Shown piece by piece: positions 44,301-54,674 of a stretch of 64,000 nt of DNA; within the stretch, counting starts at the first letter, position 1; every line of letters begins with the position of its first letter. The position numbers and the translations under genes are program-made. The DNA comes from Oxyruncus cristatus (taxonomy: Eukaryota > Chordata > Aves > Passeriformes > Cotingidae), in the NCBI GenBank assembly GCA_013399855.1, contig VXAY01006938.1, positions 1,030,528 through 1,094,527 of the forward strand. Reading direction: 5' to 3'. The notes under the pieces were generated by a model. It did not search any database, was not told where the DNA came from, and saw only the letters and a list, made by a program, of their open reading frames with translations.

Positions 44301-47300
44301 TATCTTAAACAGTATATGGGCATCAAGAAAGTGTCTCACTTTACAGAAATTGCAGAAGTTTAATAAACAATTACCAATTTATCACTTTACCCATGAAGAA
44401 ATCCCATTCCACTGTATCAACCTTCAGAGTATTTGCTTTAAATTGAAACTCCATAAAGTTTTATTTTTCTTCTTAGTTATGAAAGCTGACAAAGATAAGT
44501 CCTCTATTTATCTTCTTAATCTAGACTATTTTTTCAGGGTATTTTGAAAATATTTTTGAATGCAGATATGTCATAAGAAGGACTTCCTATGAATTAAACA
44601 CATGGCCAACTCACCCTTTCAACTATTTTCTATAAGCATAAGGGCAAAATACTTTATAGATATCACTTACTCTCTTCATAACTGTTGTTTGTACTGGACC
44701 TCTTAAGTGTCTGAATTTCCTGGGAAAGTATAGAGAGCCGATCTGATTGGGTGGGTGTTTCATCATCATCTGGATCAGGCGATTCCTGCATCATTTCCTC
44801 TATTTCTTCAATCACCTTTGAAAAATGAAAACCCTTATGAAAACCCTCCTGCCTAAAGAGAAACAGCCTGAAATTTGATGAAACTAACACCAAGACCAGA
44901 TGGAAGAGAGTCAACAAAATCATACTGACATCTCCTCCCCATCCTTGCTCCCTGGGAATACTTGTATCTTGTCACGGTAAATTGGTGATCACGTAGCAAG
45001 CAGTGTGTTGAAACTACGTGGTTATTTCTGTATGAAAGTACACATGATTCTACTTAAGAGAACTGAACTAAAGAGCAAGCTGCAGTATCTTTCTTGAGTA
45101 TTCAGCTGAAGGAAAACACAACAAAAATCAATTACCTCCATCTCCCCCTACTTTACTACACTTCTCTACCTAAAAAACCCAACAAAACCAACCAAAAAAC
45201 AAACCAAACCAAACACCAGCAAAACCAAAAAAACAACTTCCCCCCCCCAAAAAAATTCCACACCAAACAAAAAAAACCAACCCAAGCCAAGTAACAAAAA
45301 AACCCCACACCCCAAACCACCTCAGAAACAAAACAAAAAAAACCCTCTGAGCAGCCTGAAAATCTACTGGGTTTATGAGAAGTTTTATGAACTGATCCAT
45401 CATAACCTGAAGCTGATTTGCAACCCTGGACATAAGACCTGAGCCAGACAGAAAGTATGAGAACAGAAATTCTGTGAGTGGAGAGCTTACTTTTCATTAC
45501 ACAAATGACCATATTTCTACAGGCTAAATTATTAACTAGACATCTGAATAAATAACACATCAACTTTTACAGGTTTAAAGGCTATAATCATTGCTGAGAT
45601 CCACCTCACAGTAAAAAAGAGCTGAGGCAGTTCAAGCAATCCTGTCTCTCATACTACTAATAACCCTCTTCATCAGAGTTCACAGGTAGCCATTTAAATA
45701 ACAAGAAAATATATTATTGTGTTTGCTTCCTGCTTTAGCAGAATCTTAATAGACCATCATTAACCTTACTCAGAAGAGCAATTTTCAAGATAAGTGAAGT
45801 AAATCCAAGGGTTTTGAACTGAAGTCTTTAGGCAATAAGTAATCTGAAAGCTTAGTAGCAGAAACATTGATCTGCTCTCATGTTGGGCTAAAACTTCAAA
45901 GAATTCTTGCTAACAACAAAGCCATGTGAAGCTATGAATTACCATGCAGCCATACCACACCACTAAGATTCTGAAAATATTTTTGCTTTTTAACTCTTGC
46001 ATTTATTTTAGTAGCCTTTCTGACTAACTCAAGGTGAGAAATGCATAAAGATTTCAAAGACCCTGGACTATTAACCTCCCATGAAGTACTGGAATATTTC
46101 CGAAATCTGAATGACATAGTAATATCTCACACATTATTACAACTGTAAATAAAGAACAACCAAGAAGCTTAGCTACAGTGAAGAGCAAGAAGAAGAACAA
46201 CAACAAAAAAAGAGACTAAAAGAACATACTACACCAACACTAACTTTGCTGAACACTTTACCTGCTCTGCTGTGAAAAGTGGTTCTTCATTGATACAAGA
46301 AACAATGATAGAATGCATATCTAACTGTTCTCTCAGTTCTTCATCATCTGACAGGTCAAGGTTCAAGTTATCATTTACCTAAAAAGCATGAAAATGTGTA
46401 TTTATATAAATATATATACACACCCCCAAATGTGAGTGAATAAAATACATGTACATATATAGACCCCAAAACTAATATTGAATTTTAAGAATGAAACAGA
46501 TTCCTTGCCTGCCATAATGGAATCAATAATTCCTGCTGTCAAATAACCTGGAAAATGAAACCAAAACTGCAACAGAAGAAAGTTAAAATAGCCATCAGTC
46601 CTTAAGGTCTTTAAATAATCTCTGCATGTAAAGACCATGTACACACTGACATGCAGATACCTTCATGGAAGGCTGTCAATCCAAGGTAGATATTTAAATT
46701 TTAAGTGAAGATAGACACTTGTCAGTGGATGGTGAAAAACCTGCCTATAATAACTAACATCACACAAACCTGTTACTTTATGTGCTTTTACAGATCATCT
46801 TTGTCTCTTAACAAAAGACATACAAAAAACCTGGGAAGAGTTGATACTGAAAGTTGGTATCAGAACACTGGTATCACCACCGATTATTTTAAAAATATAC
46901 TGTTGAATACCTCAGGGTCTTTTCAAAAAGAAAGGGAAGTAACACTCTTCCCATACATATACCATCAAATTATACTCATCCTTCCAAAGCAAAGATATAC
47001 ATACAGTAAAAGAAAAGATTTAAATCCCCTCCTTAATTAGACAGGTATATTTTACTCTCACACAGTGATATATTCTAGTTTATTTACAAAACTGTTAGTT
47101 TTTTCTGCACTTTGTCTATTATTAGATTCCAGACAAACCAACCTAGAAAAGCCCCACAGAGCTGCAAACCCTAACCCTGCACATTTTGAGCTCAATTGCT
47201 TTTACTGGTCTTTGGGCTAATTTACAAGCATTATGACTGCCTGTACAAAGTCCTTGGTCTCCCTGTATCAGTTCTCAATTTTTGTTGTAATTCCTTCAAT

Positions 47301-50300
47301 TTTCCCAGTTTCTTCAGAAACCCTAATAGTTTTCAAATTCATTTTGAAGCTGCAACCATTATCCCCAGATAGCTCATCTACAGGGGAAAACATAAAATTT
47401 ACATTTCTTCAGTCCTCAGAATGAAGTCAAATGTCCACTTTTTTCTCAGAATCTGAATTACAATAACCATGCAGCGACAAGGCTCCACTAAGAATATCTC
47501 TTCACCTACTACACAGATACACACCCCAATTTGAAAATTTTTAACACCTGCAGTCCTCAGATATTTTTCCATGTATACAGAATTACAGCAACAACCATGG
47601 GACAGTAAGCAAGGGTAAGTTTATCACGGAGGAGATCAGCTTCCCCTTCTGACACGTCCAGAAATATTTGAGATTATCAGGATATATTCTGATAATTTAT
47701 GCTAATAAACCACCACAGCCTCAGCTGTAGCCTGCACTAAAAGGCACACCTGGCTTTCCACACAGCCACACTCCATGCCTCCTCCTGTCCTCACAGCACC
47801 AGGGAATGACCCGTTTAAGAGCAATCTAGCAAAAATAAAACAAACAAGCAATTGCACAATCCTGCTCCTTGTACCACTGCGTACAACACTTCCACCCAAC
47901 CGCTTCTTTCACTGTCTGAGACGTATAAAAGTGTGCACAGATCTGTGATGTGAAGCAACTAAGATCAGATGAATTAGCCTTATTCACCTTCCATTTTTTC
48001 TGACTAAAACAGAAGAGAAATGCTTTAAGCACAACTTCCGCAGCACATTATTAGTTTCAAACGCATCACGGAAGTGTTGCTTAGCTGTTAGTATTCCCGG
48101 TTAGAAAGTTGAAACAAGCTGCTGGCTGGCCCATATGTGCTGTCACAGATCCAGAAATACTGCTGAACACAAAGAAGTAGAAAAAAAGTATGTCAAACAC
48201 TCCCAAACAGACAGGCTTTACACATCATAAGGCATGCCAGGTGGAGTGAAAGCTAAAAAACCTTGAGATATGTTTAATCCATAAACTGGTTTTCCTTCTC
48301 CTGGCAGCATATCTAAGATTCTTTCTAATCCAGCAACACCACTTTACACTTTTTTATGTACTTTCTTCATAACTGCCTGCAAATAACTTACAAAAACTAT
48401 ATGAAACTTTTTTTTTATATTATACTTAGTTCCTTATCAAGAAATACATTAGTCTTCGAGTCCACTTTTCAGTGACATTAGATCACAGCAGGGGGGGCTT
48501 GTATTTCTACTTATAATGTAAGGATTTAATTACTCTAAAACCACTTAAAAATCTGAACAAGCACTCTCTATAAAAATTAGAATAAACACAAGCCAAATTC
48601 AAGGCATAATCATCAGACTCAAATCAATAAAGGGAGCTCCAAATTGGCACTTTCCCCTGCTGAACCCCAAAAATATCCTCTTCAGCAGAACAATGCTCAC
48701 TCCTGTCACATTAAAAGCATCTATGGATTATCTCATGATGGCTGAAGTCAAACCCTATTCTCAGGTTACACACACAGATATTTTTACAACGCAACTCAAC
48801 TTCACTATGTTTAAAAGATAAGCCACTCTTTTCCTCAGAAGACCTGTGAGATGGGAATTCCTCCTGGCTTTTCCTCCTGAAACATTGTAATCCACTTATG
48901 AGAAGATTGGAGGACAACCCTTTCTATAAACCTCTCTGAAGCTCTTAATTCCCCGTTCCCTCTCCAGACAACTATTTTAACTGTTAAATAAGGAAAACAA
49001 AACAAACTCTGGCAATTCAGTGTCTCCTGGGCCACTGCTCTTGTTAAAGAAGCCATCTGACTGTAGACTGAGATGAACTTAAAAAAAGTCCATACTGGAT
49101 TTACTAAATCAGAGTATCTCTGCCTCTTTTCCTCCCCTACCCACATCAGTGTCCAACACGAATCAGACAGCACTTGCTCATTTTACATTTCTTTCTATCA
49201 TGCTCTGGCTATAATGAACATTCATCTAAAACTAACCCTGCATTATTCCAACCCAAGGATATGCAAACATACATCAATGGTAGTTGGATTTCTTTATTTT
49301 TAAAAACCCCTCATATATAATGGCAAGCATTAAAAATATTTTTAGCCATTTAATAATGACAATCTTTTGTACAAATGCAAATCGTTTTATTTCCCTGCTC
49401 AGTAAAAAAGATCCAAAGAGGGTACTTCTGTGCTGATCAGAACTTACCCCTTTTTCTGAAAGATTCAGTGTTGGCAAGTGCAAAGCTCTGGTGTGGGAAG
49501 ATTTCCAGTCAACTGGCATCACGTTACCATAATTATCAGTTAGAGCATTCCAAATCCTAGAGAGAGGAATAAAGGAACAAAAACACAGACCTTAAAATAA
49601 GCAGCAATTGATCAGCAATAAGTATGTTCTTAAAGATCATATACCTCTATCAGTAACTATATATTCCCCCCTAAATAGTCATCTGCAAGTCACTCACAGT
49701 ATTTTTAGTTTTGAAGCTAAGAGAAAATGTTTTTTCATAAACATAATTTATTTCTCTTTTTAAACAATGTATGCACAGAAGTGAAATGGAAGAATAAATG
49801 AAGAGAGAGCGTCCATGCTAATTATATAACCATACTCAAAATCTTTTTGGGGGGTGGATGAGCCCTTCCTTTAATGAAATTTGAACTAAGCTATAAATTC
49901 CATTCCTAATGCTGTTCCTATTTTCCTTCTGCACATTAGCATAAGGAATTAGCAGAGACTGAGTAGCAAATTCTGAGCCAGTTATTTTTTTCTTTCCCTT
50001 TATGACAGAATAATGAACATACACAAATTATACTAAAACTTTGAAAGAATTTAGTTTTATCCAGAAGTACTCTTACTAAGTTTAGCCCACCACTCTGTCA
50101 ATTGTAGCTGTTTCTACAGTGGCAATACCACAGGCAGACCCACCCTGGCACACCACTTCAGACTTTAAACAGAGCAGCTCTTCGAGCAGGCTGCTTCTTA
50201 GTCACCCAGCAAGCCCTGCCTCCAGGCGTTCTCTGTGGGTGGATGTTTGGAGTGGTTGCCTAGCTAAGGCTCAGAGGAGGTCAGAGGAATGGTCGAGCCA

Positions 50301-51301
50301 GACACAGAAGGGCAGACAGGGCCCCATCACTGCCCAGAGTGATTCATGGTTCTCTGAACTTACCCCACTGTTTATGTGATAGATATCTAGTCTCCTGCTG
50401 ACAGGCTTTTTTTTTCTTCTCTTAGAGGAAGACATAAAATTCTGTTACCTTAAAGTAAAACTGTAGTATTTTTAATGAAGATAAGCTGACTGAATTTACT
50501 ATAAAATTAGAAGTATAAGTACTTGTAAAATAATGTTAAAAACTGGAGAGTATCATGAATCAGAAAGGCTCTTTTGCTCAGGGGAACCTTCCCCCCCCCC
50601 CCCAATTATCACGGTTGAGAGATTCTGAGAGATTTTGTTCTTCATCTGCTTTCTGTACTAACACTGAGACAGTGGACACTTTGCAAGACGCTGAAAAAAC
50701 ACTACCCCCGGTCACTGCGCACTTCAGAACAGGCACTCCTCGTTAGCCCGGCGGGGCCAGAGGCTCGGGGATGCTCACACGCGTCCCTGCTCGTCACGGG
50801 GATAAAGCCGGAGGGTTCCACGTCAAACCCGCGCCGCGGAGGCCGAACGTGCCCGCCTGCCCGGGCCCGGCTGCTCGCAGCTGCAGCCCCGGGGGCGGGG
50901 AAAGGCTCCGCTCCCGCAGCCCACAAGCCCTGCCGGGGTTCGCCGAGGCCCCTGGGCAGCGCTTGCCAGGGCAGGGCTGTCGGGCCGCGCTGTCCCCTCA
51001 GGCCGGGCCGGGCTCTCCCGCTCCCCGGCACCTCCCTCCGCGCCCCCCTGGCCCGCACTCACTCGTCGTCCTGCAGCGCGCTCTGCTCCGTGAGCGGCCG
51101 CAGCGGAACGCGGTTCTCGCCGCCGCCAGCCCGGGCCTGCGGGGGCTCGAAGCAGAGGGACAGCTTCGCCCCGAGATCCCCGCCGCCCCAGCCGCCCTTG
51201 TCGCGGGCGCTCTCGGGGCCGCTCCCCGCGGAGGGCTGGAATCCCGAGAAGTCCTGCCAGTCCCCCGGGTCCCGCTGCGAGGCCGCTGCAGCCGCCGCCA
51301 T
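26327..51301 (-). CDS. FEZ2: FEZ2, fasciculation and elongation protein zeta-2 (whole gene, 9 coding exons)
   Basis: Joining nine exons (51301-51063, 49556-49448, 46378-46262, 44815-44671, 41631-41363, 38642-38562, 33888-33813, 31569-31504, 26343-26327) gives one frame of 372 codons plus TGA. Every intron is GT-AG and all phases match. The product matches vertebrate FEZ2 as I know it: a WNALTDNYGNVMPVDWKSSH block (residues about 82-101), an acidic SDDEELREQLDMHSII segment (about 125-140), EEIEEMMQESPDPDDDE (about 158-174), a long helical, probably coiled-coil region (about 205-270) ending in a lysine run, and the C-terminus TDYILKVLCPT. Human isoforms are about 353 and 380 residues, so 372 is normal. 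Family knowledge: FEZ proteins are soluble adaptors that bind kinesin-1 and cargo and act in axon growth, vesicle transport and autophagy. The N-terminal 75 residues are the least conserved part. No frameshift or stop was found. Confidence 0.96.
26344..31503 (-). other. FEZ2 intron 8
   Basis: This is the longest FEZ2 intron (5.2 kb), separating exon 8 from the 17-nt terminal coding part. It holds a possible old CR1-like remnant near 29990-30140 and a closely spaced splice-site pair at 27873-27889. Confidence 0.8.
29990..30140 (-). mobile_element. Possible degraded CR1-like fragment
   Basis: The segment gattgctccatctccttaggcagcc resembles the CR1 region that usually reads like ctctctgggcagcc, and the preceding bases fit loosely. 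No terminal repeat is visible. Assignment and orientation are tentative. Confidence 0.3.
31504..31569 (-). CDS. FEZ2: FEZ2 coding exon 8
   Basis: The exon has 66 nt with acceptor ACTTTAG and donor GTGAGT, phase 1 to phase 1. It completes an Ile codon (A+TT) and encodes LHAMKEDSEKVPSLLTDYIL plus Lys, continuing the conserved C-terminal domain. Confidence 0.96.
31570..33812 (-). other. FEZ2 intron 7
   Basis: This 2.2-kb intron holds a possible degraded CR1 at about 32940-33120 and an A/C-rich tract at about 33305-33345. Confidence 0.8.
32940..33120 (-). mobile_element. Possible degraded CR1-like fragment
   Basis: The segment tggaatcacagaactgtgat followed by aaaatcaccttaagacatag and gatccaaagccctgcac resembles a strongly mutated CR1 3' end in minus orientation. 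Similarity is weak. Confidence 0.35.
33813..33888 (-). CDS. FEZ2: FEZ2 coding exon 7
   Basis: The exon has 76 nt after the acceptor TTTGACAG and before the donor GTGAGC, ending in phase 1. It encodes YLTTVIPYEKKNGPPSVEDL followed by QTLTK, a near-invariant FEZ C-terminal block. Confidence 0.97.
33889..38561 (-). other. FEZ2 intron 6
   Basis: This 4.7-kb AT-rich intron shows no recognised exon. Short A-rich runs occur, for example near 36010-36040. Confidence 0.8.
38562..38642 (-). CDS. FEZ2: FEZ2 exon 6, probable 81-nt alternative cassette exon
   Basis: The exon has exactly 81 nt, phase 0 on both sides, with acceptor CTTTTAG and donor GTGCTG. It encodes 27 residues from RFSMEGISNVIQNGFRHTF to SSGEKQ. 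Skipping or including it keeps the frame, and 27 residues equals the size difference between the two human FEZ2 isoforms as I recall them. FEZ1 has a homologous RFSMEGISN segment. The donor GTGCTG is weaker than those of the neighbouring exons, which fits regulated inclusion; this last point is inference. Confidence 0.93.
38643..41362 (-). other. FEZ2 intron 5
   Basis: This 2.7-kb intron holds a possible very old CR1-like scrap near 39215-39270 (catagaattgtggaatcca) and nothing else recognisable. Confidence 0.75.
41363..41631 (-). CDS. FEZ2: FEZ2 coding exon 5 (coiled-coil region)
   Basis: This is the largest exon, 269 nt, with acceptor TTTATAG and donor GTAAGA. It completes an Arg codon (A+GA) and encodes IKRLSVAELNELLEEIETAI through a heptad-like helical stretch (LVQQLALRDELEFEKEVKNS, FISVLIEVQNKQREHKE) to a lysine run and HMPGT. 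In the family this region mediates self-association and partner binding. It ends in phase 0. Confidence 0.97.
41632..44670 (-). other. FEZ2 intron 4
   Basis: This 3.0-kb intron shows no recognisable feature. Confidence 0.8.
44671..44815 (-). CDS. FEZ2: FEZ2 coding exon 4
   Basis: The exon has 145 nt, with acceptor TTTTTCAAAG and donor GTAAGT, and ends in phase 1. It encodes VIEEIEEMMQESPDPDDDE, then TPTQSDRLSILSQEIQTLKR and SSTNNSYEE. The very acidic first half followed by a Ser/Thr-rich linker is typical of the FEZ central region. Confidence 0.97.
44816..46261 (-). other. FEZ2 intron 3
   Basis: This 1.4-kb intron contains the A/C-rich tract at about 45170-45350 and no recognised exon. Confidence 0.8.
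45170..45350. repeat. A/C-rich low-complexity tract in FEZ2 intron 3
   Basis: About 180 bases on the plus strand consist almost only of A and C (aaaccaaacc-type words). The complementary G/T strand yields a long open frame rich in Phe, Gly, Val and Trp, which is an artefact of composition. Confidence 0.85.
46262..46378 (-). CDS. FEZ2: FEZ2 coding exon 3
   Basis: The exon has 117 nt, phase 0 to phase 0, after the acceptor TTTTTAG and before the donor GTAAAG. It encodes 39 residues from VNDNLNLDLSDDEELREQLD to NEEPLFTAEQ. The acidic SDDEELREQLDMHSIIVSC block is a FEZ hallmark. Confidence 0.97.
46379..49447 (-). other. FEZ2 intron 2
   Basis: This 3.1-kb intron is AT-rich. No repeat or exon was recognised. 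Confidence 0.8.
49448..49556 (-). CDS. FEZ2: FEZ2 coding exon 2
   Basis: The acceptor CCTCTCTAG precedes 49556 and the donor GTAAGT follows 49448. The 109 nt complete the split codon from exon 1 (GA+G, Glu) and encode IWNALTDNYGNVMPVDWKSS followed by HTRALHLPTLNLSEKG, one of the best conserved blocks of the FEZ family. The exon ends in phase 0. Confidence 0.97.
49557..51062 (-). other. FEZ2 intron 1
   Basis: This 1.5-kb intron has a GC-rich promoter-proximal part (from about 50740) and then AT-rich sequence with a run of C at about 50590-50603. No exon was recognised. Confidence 0.85.
50590..50603. repeat. Poly-C run
   Basis: An uninterrupted run of about 14 C lies in FEZ2 intron 1, near the promoter. 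Confidence 0.85.
51063..51301 (-). CDS. FEZ2: FEZ2 coding exon 1 (start codon)
   Basis: The ATG at 51301-51299 opens MAAAAAASQRDPGDWQDF, followed by a Gly/Ala/Pro-rich stretch, KLSLCF, and RPLTEQSALQDDE at the exon end. The donor is GTGAGT at 51062-51057, phase 2. The start is chosen because GDWQDF near the N-terminus and the downstream KLSLCF and RP-TE-S-LQ-DE blocks match FEZ2, and because a short alanine-rich start in a CpG island is typical. Two undetermined bases (51304-51305) lie just 5' of the ATG, so the context of the start is not fully known and an in-frame upstream ATG cannot be excluded. Confidence 0.92.
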
Positions 51302-51303
51302 CG

Positions 51304-51305
51304 NN
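51304..51305. other. Two undetermined bases next to the FEZ2 start
   Basis: The sequence has NN three bases 5' of the FEZ2 ATG, in GC-rich DNA. It may be an ambiguity or a minimal-length gap, so the distance between the ATG and upstream sequence is not reliable. Confidence 0.9.
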
Positions 51306-51462
51306 AGGGCCCGGCTGTGCCGGGGGGGAGCCGGGCCGGCCCCCGCACCGCGGACAGAGCTCTGCCAGCGGGGCCCGGCCGCGCACAGCAGCGGCAGATC
51401 GGTGTCTGTACTGAAACGCATCCCCGCTCCGAGGAGGGGCGGCTCCTCGGGCACAAGGGGGA

Positions 51463-51535
51463 AGCATAGAATAGTTTGGGTTGAAAGAGACCTTAAAAAG
51501 ATCACCTACTACCAACGCCCCTGCCAGGGAAGGGC
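51463..51535 (-). mobile_element. CR1 LINE remnant abutting the FEZ2 promoter
   Basis: The segment catagaatagtttgggttga, then agaccttaaaaagatcacct and accaacgcccctgcc, matches the reverse complement of the CR1 3' end (minus orientation, same as FEZ2). Only about 70 bases are recognisable. It begins where CpG-rich promoter sequence stops. Confidence 0.8.
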
Positions 51536-53249
51536 AGTAGTGTTTGCCGTAGTTTCATTGTAACCTGCTGCGTGGCTTTCTCACTATCATTTCTGCCTTC
51601 ATTCAGCCACCTAATACTTGAGAAACTAAGCTTTAGAGATAACTTGGTTCGTACCAGCACTGCCACTCCCGTGCCCTTCCTTCGCCAGCTTTATATTGTG
51701 CCCTTACGCGCAATAGCTTGATGGGCTTATTTTTAATCTGTTTTTTTTTTTTTTTTTTCTAGCTGCTATAAACTTTTGATATCCCAACATACATATCATG
51801 AATTTTCTCTGCCTAACTTCCAGAATTTGGTTTGAGCCTCTTTGAAGTTTCTTTTCATACTGCCTACTTGATGTTTGGAAAGAAATAGAGCAAGGAGCGT
51901 TTCATGTTAAGCATCTGCGTGCTGCTGAGGTGATTTAAAGGATTTGCATTCTATCCTACTCAGCTATAGCTTTTTCAAGCTGACTAACACTGGTGGGCAG
52001 AGGCATTCCAAATATGATCCTTTCAAGTGTGAGTAAGGCAAAGGAGACCAGGACTACTTCGAGTGTTCAAATGTGCATGCACAATTATTTTATACATTGG
52101 TTCAGTGATGTTTTCTGTTCCATTCTGATGAAAAATAAAAATGTTTGCAGAGTTTGAAGATGCTCCTCTAGAACACATATGTCTTCCATAGCCTTAGTCT
52201 TGGAAAGGAGCTGAAACAGGTAACTAGGAGAGGAAATTCAACATATGTAAATATAAAGGGATGCATATAAATACCGATCTATCCTAGCTGAACTCAATTA
52301 TGGGCTTTGCAGTAACTATTAGTATTTGGGCATTTTGGATTATTGCAGCTAGCACTGCAAGAACATTGACTCAGTGGGAGTAGCAATCCAAATTGTAAAT
52401 ACCATGCTAAATCCAGGGAGTACCATGCTTGAACAATGTGGACATTTTCAGTTCCCTTTCCTTTCTTCTTAAAAGGATGTACAGGGAATTAGATGAATGA
52501 CAAGTACAAGGAATGGCAAGGTTGGCCATATAGTATGGAACTGCTTCCAAAGAATTGTATACTGGGCTTTTCAAGAAAAAATGGAGACAAGATACACATC
52601 TCCAAATTAAGGGGGTAGCATATAGATAATGATCTACTGCCGATTTGAATGCAGTGTCAGGGATATTAAATGAAACCATTAGGAGGATGATTTCAAAGAA
52701 AGAAAAGAAAGCAGTTGTTTACAAAGCATGTAGTCAAGCTGAAAACCACCTTGCGGTTACATACCAGAACTTTACATCAAGTCCATTAACTTACAAATTA
52801 CTATAAGGAAAAAACATTTTACGCTAATAGATAAATAAATGATCTGTAGCTTGGGAAGTACAAATTGTGATTCCACACACTTTTTATAGGAGCTTGTATC
52901 AGAGTCTTGTATGATTAAGCACCGCTTTCTGACAGGTACGGCTAGACCACATACCCTCCATGACAGGGCAAAGGCCTAACTTTGCATTTGAGAGATTCAT
53001 CTTGACCGAATGCTGCAAGTATTTGGAATTCCACAAAGCTCTCCAATGTTAAAATTTTTTAGTATACTATGCAGAACATTCTGTAACTGCAAGCTGTTCT
53101 TTACCCACAGTGTGTTCTGAGCTGTACCAATCTCAGGTCAGCATGACAATAAAATGAATTCCTACCCACTATAATATCAATCTATATACTAATGTTTCAA
53201 GGACTAGTGTACGGAAGTAATAAATGTGAACATAAAGATTACGAAAATA
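51536..53249. other. Intergenic spacer between CRIM1 3' end and FEZ2 promoter
   Basis: About 1.7 kb separates the likely CRIM1 polyadenylation site from the FEZ2 promoter block. It holds a poly-T run at about 51740-51758 and no recognisable gene or regulatory motif. Confidence 0.65.
51740..51758. repeat. Poly-T run
   Basis: About 19 T in a row lie upstream of FEZ2. This could be the tail of an old retrocopy, but no body is recognisable. Confidence 0.8.
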
Positions 53250-53479
53250 AGCATCAATAGGTTTAAAATTTTTTTTATTGTGCTGCCAAGAGCCAAATTA
53301 CAAGAAACCGCCTTACAGTTAAAAAAGTAAACAAGCAATCTGCTGAACCGCAGTGCACTCCGAGTGCCACATATGCATCTATTTTTCAGAAAATTATATC
53401 TGCATTTCTCTTACAAGAGCACAACAGGAACCAAAGTAAAAGAGTGTAATGGATACAGCACATAGGATAAATCATATCT

Positions 53480-53518
53480 TTAAAATAATAATAATAAAAT
53501 AATAATAATAATAAAAAA
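53480..53518. repeat. AAT/AATA microsatellite
   Basis: Tandem aataat units with an aaat interruption lie in the predicted CRIM1 3' UTR. Confidence 0.9.
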
Positions 53519-54445
53519 CATTTTACACCATGTCCTATATCCTGCTAATATTTTCAGAATATGGCCTTGATTGTAAAACAAAAGCAAGCATTTACAATTT
53601 CTGGATAAAGACTGCTTACTCTTATGCAAGGAATGGATGTTTTGTCTTGACAAAATCTCTGCAGTAACTGGATAGAAACATCTCTGTTTCAATATCAGAT
53701 TGAGTACATTTGAGACTACATTTTTTCTTACTGGTGGTTGGAAACAAGTTATATAAGCAGAAAAAATGTTGACCCTTAATGATACACCTATTTTTTTCTT
53801 TGATGCAAACAGCTAGAACACCTTTTTGATATTCTAAAACAAAAAAAATGGTTAATCTTCAGATTAATAAATTAGGTCATTATAATAATAAATTAGGGTT
53901 TTTTTTTTTCAGTTTTAAAGTTCAGCAACCTCTGACCAAGTATTTAGAACAATACTTGAGAGTTCCTTTACAAAAAATACATTTTCTTTTCACATTAAGC
54001 ATACTGGGTATCTGTGTCTCTTATGAGAAGCATTTATAAAAGAAAAAAGGCAATGCACAAATGGGTAATTAGTATAAAAGTGCCAAGACCTGTTTGGAAA
54101 GTAACATTGTATTATACAGTCAGAGTTATAAACGAGGCAAGCTACAACAAACTTCCAGCTTAATGTGGACAATATTCCAGTAGTTGTTTCAAACAATTGT
54201 TTGAAGAAAAATAAAAAGAAGAAAAAAAACAAAGAAAAAAAAAACCCAAAATCCAGGAGCCGATGGTGTTAATTTATGGAGTTGATTAGTGCTGCATGTA
54301 TATTGTCATCAGTGTCTCTAGCCAATGCATTCATTAAAAAGCCTTTTTAAGGCTAAGCAGGAAAAGAAAAATAAGAAACACCCTGAAATGTAGCAAGTAG
54401 CAAGAGCAACGCTTACTGCTATAACCGTGCACATACTGTACACAC

Positions 54446-54530
54446 GCCAACACAAGAGTGCACACACACACACACACANGCCAACACAAGAGTGCACACA
54501 CACACACACATCAAATCAAATCAAATCAAA
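54446..54530. repeat. Tandem duplication of a CA-rich unit, then (TCAAA)4
   Basis: The 34-base unit beginning gccaacacaagagtgcacac occurs at 54446-54479 and again, slightly shorter, at 54480-54510. Four TCAAA copies follow. One undetermined base sits at 54479, the junction of the two copies. Confidence 0.9.
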
Positions 54531-54674
54531 CTGTAGGTAGAATGAGATGCTCTTTTCTTGTCTTTCCTAAACTCACAAGCGATTAAGCATTGATATGGAA
54601 TGCCTGTTATCTGTTTCTGCTCTGGGTAAAATCTCTCTCAGATAAAAATACATTCAACAAGAAAAAAAAATAGA

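Larger units (their letters stand above)
50740..51460 (-). promoter_or_regulatory. FEZ2: CpG-island promoter of FEZ2
   Basis: This is the only strongly GC- and CpG-rich block in the window. It covers FEZ2 exon 1, the start of intron 1 and about 160 bases upstream of the ATG. A housekeeping-type TATA-less promoter is inferred. The long overlapping open frames here on both strands come from the low stop-codon density of GC-rich DNA and are not counted as genes. The block ends abruptly at a CR1 remnant (51463 onward). Confidence 0.75.

Noticed and set aside
45156..45563. 135-codon minus-strand frame rich in Phe, Gly and Trp resembling a membrane protein
   Set aside because: It is the complement of an A/C-rich low-complexity tract inside FEZ2 intron 3; the composition alone explains it.
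50771..51515. Long open frames of 148-232 codons on both strands
   Set aside because: They overlap FEZ2 exon 1 in a CpG island where stop codons are rare. Only the frame containing GDWQDF and joining exon 2 is supported.
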